Of a stretch of DNA of 50,599 nt, positions 39,933-46,689 are shown in pieces. The notes beneath the pieces were generated by a model. That model made no database searches, had not been told where the DNA came from, and saw only the letters and a program-made list of their open reading frames with translations. Numbering within the stretch: position 1 is the first letter of the stretch; each line of letters begins with the position of its first letter. The translations under genes and the position numbers were made by a program. The DNA is from a virus: positions 1 to 50,599 of the IMG/VR virus record IMGVR_UViG_3300033143_006358. One strand, 5' to 3'.

Positions 39933-40387
39933 TCCTCCGAAGTGTCGTACGTACGCAAAACCTTAACCTCCTCCGGGACATCGCCGGCATCAGGAGTTTT
40001 AAAATCGTCACCCATTAAAAATTTACTCAAAGTGGCCGAGTCCGTAGGAGCGTCGAATACGTTCTTAATGTCCAAATGAGCCATGTCGCCACTATCCAAA
40101 ACTTGCTGAGACACTATATTACGCATCGCCATCTTCACGTTGCGATCAATCGCCACACCAATCAAATCCTCAACCTGACGCAAAGCGCGTAACTGTAAAG
40201 CAGGATTTTCAAAATTGTCCGAAATAGTATGAAGCAAAGTCCCTAAATGCTCCTCAATATTCCAGCCACTATCAGCCAAAACAGCGTTGATACGCTCTAA
40301 ATCAAAGAATCCGCCCAAAGCAGATAACCGACGAGATTTCTTGGCAGGTGCATTATCTTCGACGCTTCTTTTGTCATAATTTAACAT
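39929..40387 (-). CDS. Terminase small subunit candidate
   Basis: 152 residues from ATG 40387 (TTG 40393 also open). A basic start (KRSVEDNAPAKKSRRLSALGG), then helices (FDLERINAVLADSGWNIEEHLGTLLHTI; NPALQLRALRQVEDLIGVAIDRNVKMAM) as in small terminases that read packaging sites. First gene of the late operon, two genes before terL. No recognisable SD. The assignment is mainly positional. Confidence 0.65.
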   Translation of the reverse strand: MLNYDKRSVEDNAPAKKSRRLSALGGFFDLERINAVLADSGWNIEEHLGTLLHTISDNFENPALQLRALRQVEDLIGVAIDRNVKMAMRNIVSQQVLDSGDMAHLDIKNVFDAPTDSATLSKFLMGDDFKTPDAGDVPEEVKVLRTYDTSEE

Positions 40388-40442
40388 AGTCAAAAATTTA
40401 TAAGAAAGTTAAAAGAAAAACAAGAGAAAAATACTACCCACT

Positions 40443-40532
40443 GTAAGTGAATATTCATCTTTATACGTAAGTGCAGTAAGAGTAAGTAGTTATGGCAAAT
40501 ATCATTATATATAGTAAGTGAATGATGGTGGA
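40443..40532 (-). promoter_or_regulatory. Late promoter candidate with GTAAGTG repeats
   Basis: Minus-strand TATAAT (40509-40504) has no matching -35 (TCCACC at 17 bases). GTAAGTGAAT occurs at 40443, GTAAGTG at 40467 and GTAAGTGAAT at 40514, spaced 24 and 47 bases (about one and two times 24). One copy lies in the promoter spacer. This suggests an activator-dependent start of the late operon near 40497. Confidence 0.55.
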
Positions 40533-40790
40533 TATATGAATAAATATTGTAAATGTAAGCGAGATCAATCTCACCCAATCCAAGACTTTTTTGGGGGCCG
40601 ATGATAATCTGATGGAATACAACCACCCGCCGCCGCATACCCATTGTGGGGAAGATTTCCAGGGAATTCAAGTGAAATCCAGGCGGTTTACCTTCGCTTT
40701 TCTAATGCTCTACCTGCGGTTTCCCGGGCGCATCTGGAATCCGCGGCCAGGAAACGGCAAGCAAGGCGCCGGAAAACATCGTGTAAAGCC

Positions 40791-40819
40791 TTGACATATC
40801 GACGCTTGCGGATTATATT
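40791..40819 (+). promoter_or_regulatory. Consensus promoter beside the origin
   Basis: TTGACA (40791-40796), 17 bases, TATATT (40814-40819), pointing right into the DnaA boxes and 900 bases of non-coding DNA. It may make an origin-activating or leader RNA. Same boxes and spacing as the promoter at 9703. Confidence 0.7.
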
Positions 40820-40838
40820 GCCTTCGCAGCGTCCGAAG

Positions 40839-40869
40839 TTATCCACAATCGCTTGTTAAGTTATCCACA
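40839..40869 (+). promoter_or_regulatory. Two perfect DnaA boxes (origin of replication)
   Basis: TTATCCACA at 40839-40847 and again at 40861-40869, the same orientation, 22 bases apart (two helical turns). Both equal the bacterial DnaA consensus. Host DnaA and perhaps the phage DnaA-like protein (45461-45901) would bind here. Confidence 0.8.
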
Positions 40870-41286
40870 TTGTATTGCATAATGTTAGATGGAAATAAAA
40901 TGTATGTGGCTATGAATCTATACCCTGGACGTCGGCTATTGTCGGCTATATCGCCCATCTTACCATCGCATTACATGCCGATTACAGGTCAATAATCGGC
41001 ATTGCAATGAAATTCGACGCGACCGCGCACGCATAAATCATTACATCGCAGGCATTTACGCCGATTCTGTTAGCTTTTGCATCGGCAACATGCACATTTT
41101 GAGCGCGCATAAATGATATAAGTCCATACGTGACAGTATAATACGCGCATAATGCCAACGGTTTGGAATCAGGCGTAATCTGTAGTAGTTACGGCGCGGA
41201 ATATAGATATATTATGCAATATCAGTATAAACCCTGATATTGGCATCAGTAATACTACTTAGATAGGTGTCAAATTTATCTCTATC

Positions 41287-41370
41287 CACGTTCACGTTTC
41301 GTTTGTGCATCATTTTGTTGTTTTTTTACATCATATTGTTTCGTTTGTGCATCATTGTTATTGTATCTTA
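41287..41370 (+). repeat. 21-bp phased repeats (iteron candidates)
   Basis: CATCAT recurs at 41308, 41329 and 41350, exactly 21 bases apart, each followed by a T/G-rich half. GTTTCGTTTGTGCATCATT occurs at 41296 and 41338. Two-turn spacing on AT-rich DNA fits initiator binding, with the replisome organiser as the likely partner. Confidence 0.65.
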
Positions 41371-41635
41371 CCTATTTTAACATTCTGATTACCTATTCAC
41401 CCTATCTTGCCTATATTAACACTCATCTTCTCTATTTACCCTATTTTATCCAGCTTACCTAATCGTCACATCTTACCATTTACCAATCTTCGCATTTTGG
41501 TCACTCATTCACCATTTTGCGAACGAGCGATATTTCGCTTTTTTGCTTAATTATGTAAACTCTTTTCGCACAAGCACTTATCAATACTACGTTATATAGT
41601 ATTAAATATTATCTAATAAAAGTGTATCAAATCGC

Positions 41636-41664
41636 TTGACTTTGCATCGTTTAAATGGTATTTA
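41636..41664 (+). promoter_or_regulatory. Promoter for the rightward gene run
   Basis: TTGACT (41636-41641), 17 bases, TATTTA (41659-41664), 50 bases before the ATG at 41715. The -35 is near consensus and the -10 is weak. Confidence 0.5.
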
Positions 41665-41714
41665 TTTATAGACGTTGTTGTTGTTATGGATTTTTTTTTA
41701 AAGGGAGCCAAATT

Positions 41715-41975
41715 ATGATTACTGCTGATTCTATTGAGACAAGCGAGCGGATTTTACATGAGTATCTATCCCCTTATGGCTGGTCTATGCTGGACGTTGG
41801 GGTCGGTCTGAATAAGTTTATGGACGTATTCGGGCAAACCGGCCTCGCAGCTATGCTGCGATACATCTCTTTTTCGGCAGAAAATACGGATGAATCCATC
41901 ATTGCCGCGACTATCGGCCATGATCTGATGGGCTGCGAATCTGAGTGTTTTTCTCCGCGTACGTCCGGATATTAA
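41715..41975 (+). CDS. Small phage protein ending SPRTSGY
   Basis: 86 residues from ATG 41715 (GGGAG upstream; the frame is open from 41655). LHEYLSPYGWSMLDVGVGL, then AAMLRYISFSAENTDESIIAATIGHDLMGC. It resembles a conserved small phage protein by its pattern, but no function can be given. A terminator follows directly, so it forms its own transcript from the promoter at 41636. Confidence 0.7.
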   Translation: MITADSIETSERILHEYLSPYGWSMLDVGVGLNKFMDVFGQTGLAAMLRYISFSAENTDESIIAATIGHDLMGCESECFSPRTSGY

Positions 41976-41980
41976 GCCTA

Positions 41981-42027
41981 GCGCGTCTTTGCGTTCTCCC
42001 GGGTCGCTCCCGGGAACGCGCTTTTTG
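41981..42027 (+). terminator. Intrinsic terminator
   Basis: GCGTTCTCCCGGG (41991-42003) pairs with CCCGGGAACGC (42009-42019), extended by GCGCG/CGCGC, followed by CTTTTTG. It lies just past the stop at 41975. Confidence 0.85.
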
Positions 42028-42064
42028 TTAACATTATATAACCTCTAATTCGAAAGGACGAAAA

Positions 42065-42313
42065 ATGAAAAGGGTAATTATCGCAACGACACACACTGTG
42101 CATGGCATGTTGGAGCAAGGCGGCGTCTGTGGCCGGCGCATATCATACGCCGGCGCCGATATAGCCGAGATTATGGAGTGCAACACCAGCAAAGCATCTG
42201 CCTACAATGGTACAGAGTTGGTGCCAGGATGCGACCATGTGACGCTCAATCAATATCTTGTGAAGCATGGTTACAAAGGCCGCGTCGTGCGGAAGGGCGA
42301 GTTAATACAATAA
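42065..42313 (+). CDS. Unknown small protein
   Basis: 82 residues: MKRVIIATTHTVHGMLEQGG, then GRRISYAGADIAEIMECNTSKASAYNGTELVPGC and a basic end. Unrecognised. The leader TTCGAAAGGACGAAAAATG belongs to the shared GAAAGG-type leader of this block. Confidence 0.7.
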   Translation: MKRVIIATTHTVHGMLEQGGVCGRRISYAGADIAEIMECNTSKASAYNGTELVPGCDHVTLNQYLVKHGYKGRVVRKGELIQ

Positions 42314-42381
42314 GTCGGGTAATACTTTTGGTTTGTAATAAATCTATGAGCAACAATAATTTGATTTGAAAGGGATGAAAA

Positions 42382-43182
42382 ATGAACCTCACAACAGATC
42401 ACTCTAGCAGTAGTTATAACTCACCAGTATTAGTGGACGATAGCGGCCAGGCCTACGGGCCGCATGATGTGCTGCCTTGTGGGTCGCGCGCATCTGATTA
42501 TGTCGCAGACCACCCACAATGCGGAGATGAGGATCTCCGATCGGTATATCTATCGCTCGCTCGCCACTTGAGCATTACGCCAAAGACTACCAAATCGCAG
42601 ACAACGCCGAGCATATCATGCTCATTTGGCCGTGATATTGGTATCGATGTTGTTACTTGGGGGACAATGATTACCTCAGATTATGGCCATGCTAGTTACG
42701 GCGATACCCCTGAGCAGCGGCATTATCATCTTTACGATATGCGCGCGCGCGCGATCGCGATAGAGTACCTCGATGCCGCCAAACTGGCGGATTGGGGAGC
42801 CGCTGCTCAATGGTCCTGGAGCGAGGATCTAAAGTCCGCCGCTTATGCAAAAATACACGAAAAACATCCAGGCATGGGCAAAAAAAAGGCCTATAATACC
42901 GGCAATCAACTGGCATCTCAAGCCTTAGCCGCTGCCGAGCAATACTATGCCTCATTGGCGGCGGGGCTGGTGGATATGGTCTATAAGATAGATAAAAAAG
43001 CTCAACAAAGCGGCAGAACGGTTTGGTCCACAGCGGTATATGAGGATCACTACATCGTCAAATTTGTGCCATACCCGACGCCTGAGGGAGCTAATATAAG
43101 CCCCCTAATTACCGTACAGCGTATTACTCGTGCTTCGCAGCGTAGCGCCGCTACGCAGAGTAGTAGTAGATTAGATAAGTAG
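42382..43182 (+). CDS. Unknown 266-residue protein ending in a repeat element
   Basis: The N-half is Ser/Asp-rich (TTDHSSSSYNSPVLVDDSGQ). The middle is helical (YDMRARAIAIEYLDAAKLADWGAAAQW; KKAYNTGNQLASQALAAAEQYY). The last part (TRASQRSAATQSSSRLDK) is encoded by dispersed element copy B, which probably replaced the original C-terminus. RBS GAAAGGGATGAAAA. Function unknown. Confidence 0.7.
   Translation: MNLTTDHSSSSYNSPVLVDDSGQAYGPHDVLPCGSRASDYVADHPQCGDEDLRSVYLSLARHLSITPKTTKSQTTPSISCSFGRDIGIDVVTWGTMITSDYGHASYGDTPEQRHYHLYDMRARAIAIEYLDAAKLADWGAAAQWSWSEDLKSAAYAKIHEKHPGMGKKKAYNTGNQLASQALAAAEQYYASLAAGLVDMVYKIDKKAQQSGRTVWSTAVYEDHYIVKFVPYPTPEGANISPLITVQRITRASQRSAATQSSSRLDK
43126..43165 (+). repeat. 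Dispersed palindromic element, copy B
   Basis: It opens ACTCGTGCTTCGCAG; then GCGTAGCGCCGCTACGC (a perfect hairpin) and AGAGTAGTA. It forms the 3' end of the gene at 42382. Confidence 0.85.
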
Positions 43183-43193
43183 CATTTTTTAAC

Positions 43194-43227
43194 CCTGCCT
43201 CCCGCGCGGTGCGGGGGGCGGGATTTT
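43194..43227 (+). terminator. Terminator-like GC hairpin
   Basis: CCTGCCTCCCGC (43194-43205) with GCGGGGGGCGGG (43211-43222): 12 pairs, two of them U-G, a 5-base loop, then ATTTTA. It separates the genes at 42382 and 43259. Confidence 0.65.
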
Positions 43228-43258
43228 AGGAGCAACAAAATTTTGAAAGGGTGAAAAA

Positions 43259-43516
43259 ATGAATTACCTGGTTCAAATCGACGACGGATGTCTAACATTC
43301 GTCAACCAAAGAGTTTATCGCGAGCGATCATTAGGTGAAGTGATAGCAAACATTCAGCGTCAACGCAAAGACAATGGCGAATCTTATTGGCGACTACAAT
43401 CGCCAGTAGACGTTTACGGTGGCGCTGGGCGGCTATATCGTACTACCGGTCGTAACCACCTGGCTGGCAATGAGTTTGTCATGATCTTTCCACTGGCGGG
43501 CTTGGAGAACTACTAA
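43259..43516 (+). CDS. Unknown small protein
   Basis: 85 residues, beta-rich start (MNYLVQIDDGCLTFVNQRVY), helix (SLGEVIANIQRQRKDNG) and LAGNEFVMIFPLAGLENY at the end. The ending ENY is shared with the gene at 43958. Leader GAAAGGGTGAAAAAATG. Not recognised. Confidence 0.65.
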   Translation: MNYLVQIDDGCLTFVNQRVYRERSLGEVIANIQRQRKDNGESYWRLQSPVDVYGGAGRLYRTTGRNHLAGNEFVMIFPLAGLENY

Positions 43517-43539
43517 ACTTTAACAGGAAGGGTGTAAAA

Positions 43540-43761
43540 ATGAAAAGGCACTACGTAAAAACTTACGGAGTTCGGGAGATAATATGGAAAGGTAAAAAGC
43601 GCTTTTGCGTTGTTTGTGACGGGCGACACCATCCCGACATGAACTACGCAAAGAGGGCGTTTGCCCTCAAAGAGGCGAAGTGTTTCTGCCGTAACGTACA
43701 TGTCAACTTTACTGACTTCCAGGGTAATCACGTAACCTTTGAATATATAGAACAGGAGTAA
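43540..43761 (+). CDS. Small Cys/His protein
   Basis: 73 residues. CVVCDGRHHP and CFCRN provide Cys and His for a possible zinc site. MKRHYVKTYGVREIIWKGKKRF is basic. Function unknown; GGAAGGGTGTAAAAATG is its leader. Confidence 0.65.
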   Translation: MKRHYVKTYGVREIIWKGKKRFCVVCDGRHHPDMNYAKRAFALKEAKCFCRNVHVNFTDFQGNHVTFEYIEQE

Positions 43762-43764
43762 ATC

Positions 43765-43965
43765 ATGATTATCAGTAAAGACTTAAACGAGGAGATCATC
43801 GCCGTTCTGGATAATCTCATCATCGACCTGGGCGAAGCGCACGCGGTCGAGAAGGACGCCGGTCACTATGGAGATGACGGCTGTAAGTATTGCGACGACA
43901 TCGTAGCGGGTAGTCGGTTACTTAATAAACTCCAACATTTAAAAGAAGGTGATTTAGTTGACTAA
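43765..43965 (+). CDS. Small helical acidic protein
   Basis: 66 residues (DLNEEIIAVLDNLIIDLGEAHAVEKDAG, CKYCDD). ATG 43765 follows GGAG by 7 bases and is 3 bases after the previous stop. It overlaps the next gene by 8. Not recognised. Confidence 0.65.
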   Translation: MIISKDLNEEIIAVLDNLIIDLGEAHAVEKDAGHYGDDGCKYCDDIVAGSRLLNKLQHLKEGDLVD

Positions 43966-44146
43966 AAAACTGTATAGCGTGGAATGTCCTGAGTGTGGGC
44001 GCGAAGGCAGGATCGAAGCTTTTTGCGGGGATATGATCGTGATGTCCTGCCCGGAAGATTGCGGGATATTCTACGCGGACTTTGAGGCAATACTTACTTG
44101 TGATCGGGTATTATCCGGGATCAATGCGGACCTGGAGAACTATTAA
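43958..44146 (+). CDS. Small zinc-ribbon-like protein with TTG start
   Basis: 62 residues: MTKKLYSVECPECGREGRIE, then CGDMIVMSCPEDCGIFYADFEAI. CPEC and CPEDC form a probable zinc ribbon. The TTG at 43958 is the only start and has AAGGTG in front. Function unknown. Confidence 0.65.
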   Translation: MTKKLYSVECPECGREGRIEAFCGDMIVMSCPEDCGIFYADFEAILTCDRVLSGINADLENY

Positions 44147-44171
44147 ACTTTAACGTAAAGGAAGGTGTATT

Positions 44172-44429
44172 ATGAGTTTACCCACATTTTTTAGTTATTG
44201 CGGCGCGCATGCGCTGGCGTTTGAAATTGGCGATATAACTGTATATTTCAGTTATCATACGCCGGTCGCTTATTATACTAATGGTTCGGGTTCTGTTGTG
44301 CGGGAGAACGAATGGGGACCGACAACCGGGAAGCACTTAAACGCCATCGACAGCGGCGACAAGGAAAGCCGTATCCCCGGAGATGAATTCGAGAAGCGTT
44401 TGGAGGAATTACTGAATGTCAAAACGTGA
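44172..44429 (+). CDS. Conserved small phage protein (SYHTPVAY..TTGKHLN type)
   Basis: 85 residues. ITVYFSYHTPVAYYTNGSGSVVRENEWGPTTGKHLNAID follows a pattern shared by many phage proteins of unknown role (TxWFSYxTPVAFxx ... VxxNxWGxTTGKHLNxID). KESRIPGDEFEKRLEELL ends it. RBS AAGGAAGG. Confidence 0.75.
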   Translation: MSLPTFFSYCGAHALAFEIGDITVYFSYHTPVAYYTNGSGSVVRENEWGPTTGKHLNAIDSGDKESRIPGDEFEKRLEELLNVKT

Positions 44430-44435
44430 CTGGTT

Positions 44436-44467
44436 ACTCGTGCTTCGCAGCGCTTCGCAGAGTAGTA
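44436..44467 (+). repeat. Dispersed palindromic element, copy C
   Basis: ACTCGTGCTTCGCAG then CGCTTCGCAGAGTAGTA, with the CTTCGCAG unit repeated directly. Intergenic, 6 bases past the stop at 44429. Confidence 0.85.
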
Positions 44468-44518
44468 CTGGTCTTACTGGCATTTATGGCTTTATGCTGA
44501 AACGGAAAGGTGTGTTAT

Positions 44519-44743
44519 ATGAATAACTTACAACTACAAACCTGTAAATATTGTCAGGCAGAACTTATGCGTATAGCGGGTATAGTTAAATTACACTATC
44601 CGCGAGGTTGCACAATCGCCCAAGTTGAGGAGATTGTGACAAAAAACTGGAGCGCTTTTCAATCAATAAATCCCGACTCAAAAGACGCTGAACTAGTTGT
44701 ATGTGAAGTTGCTAAGAGAATTAAGAGGCTAAAAACCAAATAA
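44519..44743 (+). CDS. Small unknown protein
   Basis: 74 residues from ATG 44519 (GGAAAGGTG leader). CKYCQAEL near the start, then a helix-turn pattern (CTIAQVEEIVTKNWSAFQSI) and a Lys/Arg tail. No family identified. Confidence 0.65.
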   Translation: MNNLQLQTCKYCQAELMRIAGIVKLHYPRGCTIAQVEEIVTKNWSAFQSINPDSKDAELVVCEVAKRIKRLKTK

Positions 44744-44758
44744 CGTAAGGGTAAAAAA

Positions 44759-44851
44759 ATGAAACAAATCTTGTCTGATATTATGGGCGTCGTGGTGATG
44801 CTCGTACTGATATTTATCGTTTATATGATCCTGGTAGGGATCGGAAGGTAA
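44759..44851 (+). CDS. 30-residue single-membrane-helix microprotein
   Basis: MKQILSDIMGVVVMLVLIFI then VYMILVGIGR. AAGGGT before the ATG and a stop 4 bases before the next ATG, which reuses its AAGGT end as SD. It looks like a small holin-like or regulatory membrane peptide. Function unknown. Confidence 0.65.
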   Translation: MKQILSDIMGVVVMLVLIFIVYMILVGIGR

Positions 44852-44855
44852 CATT

Positions 44856-45179
44856 ATGAAAACTGAACATACAAAAGGGCCGTGGGAAATTCATAGTGAT
44901 TTGGGGGAACCTATGCCACAGTTTATCTATGGCGCAGATGATACTTATGTCTGCAAGATCAAGCGGGATATTGGCAAACAGCCATCGGACGCGAATATAA
45001 TTAAAAGATTTAACGCCAACGCCCGCCTGATTGCCGCGGCGCCGGAATATGACGATGGGTCCCGGTTGGTGGTGGAGTGGTACGACTTAATCAAACAAAA
45101 TTACCCGGAGATGGCTGGGCTACTCAAAGGGATGGAAATATTAAAGACCGCCATAACCAAAGCGGAGGGGAAAGGGTAA
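44856..45179 (+). CDS. Small phage protein of the HTxGPWE type
   Basis: 107 residues: EHTKGPWEIHSD, YVCKIKRDIG, DANIIKRFNANARLIAAAPEYDD are the family signs (HTxGPW ... NARLIAAAPE). Related in pattern to the protein at 3783-4064. Function not known. RBS AAGGT. Confidence 0.75.
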   Translation: MKTEHTKGPWEIHSDLGEPMPQFIYGADDTYVCKIKRDIGKQPSDANIIKRFNANARLIAAAPEYDDGSRLVVEWYDLIKQNYPEMAGLLKGMEILKTAITKAEGKG

Positions 45180-45181
45180 AT

Positions 45182-45475
45182 ATGTATAAAGAATCATCGA
45201 CGCAAAAGAAACTAAGGGGCGATTTGACGCGACGGCAATATCAATGTTTAATGTGCATCAAACATTTTATGCAGATCCACCAGATGTCGCCTACCACGCG
45301 GGAGATTGGCAGGCGCCTGGACATCCAAAGCCCGGCGGTTTGCTCGTTGATAAAATGGCTGGTGAGAAAGGGATATATAGCCAAGGCGCCGCGCAAGGTA
45401 CGGGGGCTTACTATTATCAAACTGCCGGCGCCTCGAATCCCCAAGAGAGAACCAATCCCTCTACCGACGATGTAA
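45182..45475 (+). CDS. LexA-like winged-helix DNA-binding protein without peptidase
   Basis: 97 residues from ATG 45182 (GGGGAAAGGG). LTRRQYQCLMCIKHFMQIHQMSPTTREIGRRLDIQSPAVCSLIKWLVRKGYI corresponds to the N-terminal DNA-binding domain of LexA (helix-turn-helix about 30-50). The S24 self-cleavage domain is absent; a Pro/Arg tail replaces it. It may bind SOS-type or phage operators. It ends convergently with the DnaA-like gene, overlapping it by 15 bases. Confidence 0.8.
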   Translation: MYKESSTQKKLRGDLTRRQYQCLMCIKHFMQIHQMSPTTREIGRRLDIQSPAVCSLIKWLVRKGYIAKAPRKVRGLTIIKLPAPRIPKREPIPLPTM

Positions 45476-45901
45476 TTTACGCCATCGCAAATAACCATAG
45501 ATGGTAGCCGGGCTTTTAAGGCCCATCAACTGGGCTATCTTCGTCAGCGATAGATTGTACGTGATCCTCAACTTCCACGCACAGGCCCGGCGGCATACAA
45601 CGCGGTCGCTCCCTTTGTATCGCGGCTTTAACTGGCCTGCCGTCATTCCATGCTCCCTCGCGACATCCTCAATAATCTTGCGGCAATCTGCATCGGTAAC
45701 CAATTCGTCGTCTTTGGTTCCGATCGTCTTCGGCGGCTTTAGGCCAAGCCCTCGGTAGAACTCTGCCATTTGCACTTCATCAAGTTGTATGGCGCAAACG
45801 TCGGTCCCTCCCTGCTCGATGCGAATCTGTATCGTGTTTGAATCAAGATTGATAAACAGTGTCGTATTTCGCTCGGGCTGGTTTATTTGGATCTTTGGCA
45901 T
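45461..45901 (-). CDS. DnaA-domain-IV-like DNA-binding protein
   Basis: 146 residues from ATG 45901. After a beta-rich N-domain (IQINQPERNTTLFINLDSN), residues about 70-143 read CRKIIEDVAREHGMTAGQLKPR, then VVCRRACAWKLRITYNLSLTKIAQLMGLKSPATIYGYLRW. This has the helix pattern and the end signature (GxxxxxTI/TVxxxxR) of the DnaA box-binding domain. No AAA module is present. With two DnaA boxes at 40839-40869, it may occupy or help load the phage origin. It overlaps the winged-helix gene by TAATG; GGGGGA is the RBS. Confidence 0.75.
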   Translation of the reverse strand: MPKIQINQPERNTTLFINLDSNTIQIRIEQGGTDVCAIQLDEVQMAEFYRGLGLKPPKTIGTKDDELVTDADCRKIIEDVAREHGMTAGQLKPRYKGSDRVVCRRACAWKLRITYNLSLTKIAQLMGLKSPATIYGYLRWRKLHRR

Positions 45902-46197
45902 TAGAACAATTCCCCCTGTTGTGGCACCGGCCACCATGTTATCATCTTCGTTGACTGTATTGTGCATTGTCGAATAGGGCCGTTTCTCACGTATCCGGCG
46001 TCTCTCAATTCCGGCAGGCGCCGCGCCGGTTCGTGGCGGTCGAGTCCGCAATGCGCCGCTACCTCTGCCGAGGTCATGCCCGGCTTATCTTGCACTGCCC
46101 ACAAACATATACTACGATGGTTATTCGCCTTGCTCTCCACGTTCGCCGCCGCTATATGCGAGGTCGGCGGGTCTGTTTTTCGCGCTAACGCTTTCAT
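45901..46197 (-). CDS. Winged-helix small phage protein
   Basis: 98 residues. KTDPPTSHIAAANVE and the helix set TSAEVAAHCGLDRHEPARRLPELRDAGYV make a winged-helix domain common in phage proteins (DPxTSHxAA type). A beta wing (CTIQSTKMITWWPV) follows. It may regulate transcription. ATGA overlap with the gene before, TAATG with the DnaA-like gene. Confidence 0.8.
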   Translation of the reverse strand: MKALARKTDPPTSHIAAANVESKANNHRSICLWAVQDKPGMTSAEVAAHCGLDRHEPARRLPELRDAGYVRNGPIRQCTIQSTKMITWWPVPQQGELF

Positions 46198-46598
46198 ATT
46201 TTTAGATGCCTTGATATTTTTCGTATTTTACGCATTAGAAGCAACGCATATTCTTCTCTCTCTTTCCAAGTGGCTGGTTTTTCTATTATATTTTCTCTAT
46301 CTATTTCATCGTGACTATAAAATCTTTTTACGTACATTCTCTGGGCCGCTATCCATAATCGACCCTTGCGGGAATTATAAGCGAAATTTATTTTCATCAA
46401 TTGACAAACCGGGCACACAAAATCTCCCTTTCCTTTCGTTTCTTCCTTCCAGCCCTTTTTTCTTATTGCGACAAGGGCAAACGGATAAGTAAATTTATTC
46501 GTTCGCAGCGTGTGTGTTGTCCTGCACATATAGCATAGGGCAAAGAATCGCGGCATTCTTTTTATATTTGTACCTCTAAAATCCGGGACTGTTCTCAT
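46194..46598 (-). CDS. Zinc-ribbon-like protein
   Basis: 134 residues. CYMC (22-25) and CPVC (62-65) form a possible zinc site. A basic helical C-half follows (AQRMYVKRFYSHDEIDRENII ... LLLMRKIRKISRHLKI). Unknown. It starts after AAGGAAAT. Confidence 0.65.
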   Translation of the reverse strand: MRTVPDFRGTNIKRMPRFFALCYMCRTTHTLRTNKFTYPFALVAIRKKGWKEETKGKGDFVCPVCQLMKINFAYNSRKGRLWIAAQRMYVKRFYSHDEIDRENIIEKPATWKEREEYALLLMRKIRKISRHLKI

Positions 46599-46689
46599 TG
46601 TTATTTCCTTTCCAAATTAAAGGGGCGGGGCGCCGGACCGTCCGGCGATCGTTCATTACTTTGTCCAAAAGAAGTAGTTTTTTTCTCAT
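46576..46689 (-). CDS. Possible 37-residue protein
   Basis: ATG 46689 overlaps the methyltransferase TAA (TAATG). The peptide reads MRKKLLLLDKVMNDRRTVRR and runs into the next gene's start. It contains the palindrome CGCCGGACCGTCCGGCG (46631-46647), so the stretch may instead be a hairpin leader. Confidence 0.3.
   Translation of the reverse strand: MRKKLLLLDKVMNDRRTVRRPAPLIWKGNNNENSPGF

Larger units (their letters stand above)
40388..41714. other. Non-coding origin/promoter region
   Basis: 1.3 kb without a supported gene on either strand. From left to right: GTAAGTGAAT repeats with a leftward late promoter (40443-40532), a rightward promoter (40791-40819), two DnaA boxes (40839-40869), a mixed stretch with AT-rich islands, 21-bp phased repeats (41287-41370), pyrimidine-rich ACCTATT-type repeats (about 41371-41460), AT-rich DNA (about 41520-41660) and a second rightward promoter (41636-41664). 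This is the layout of a DnaA-type replication origin. Confidence 0.75.
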
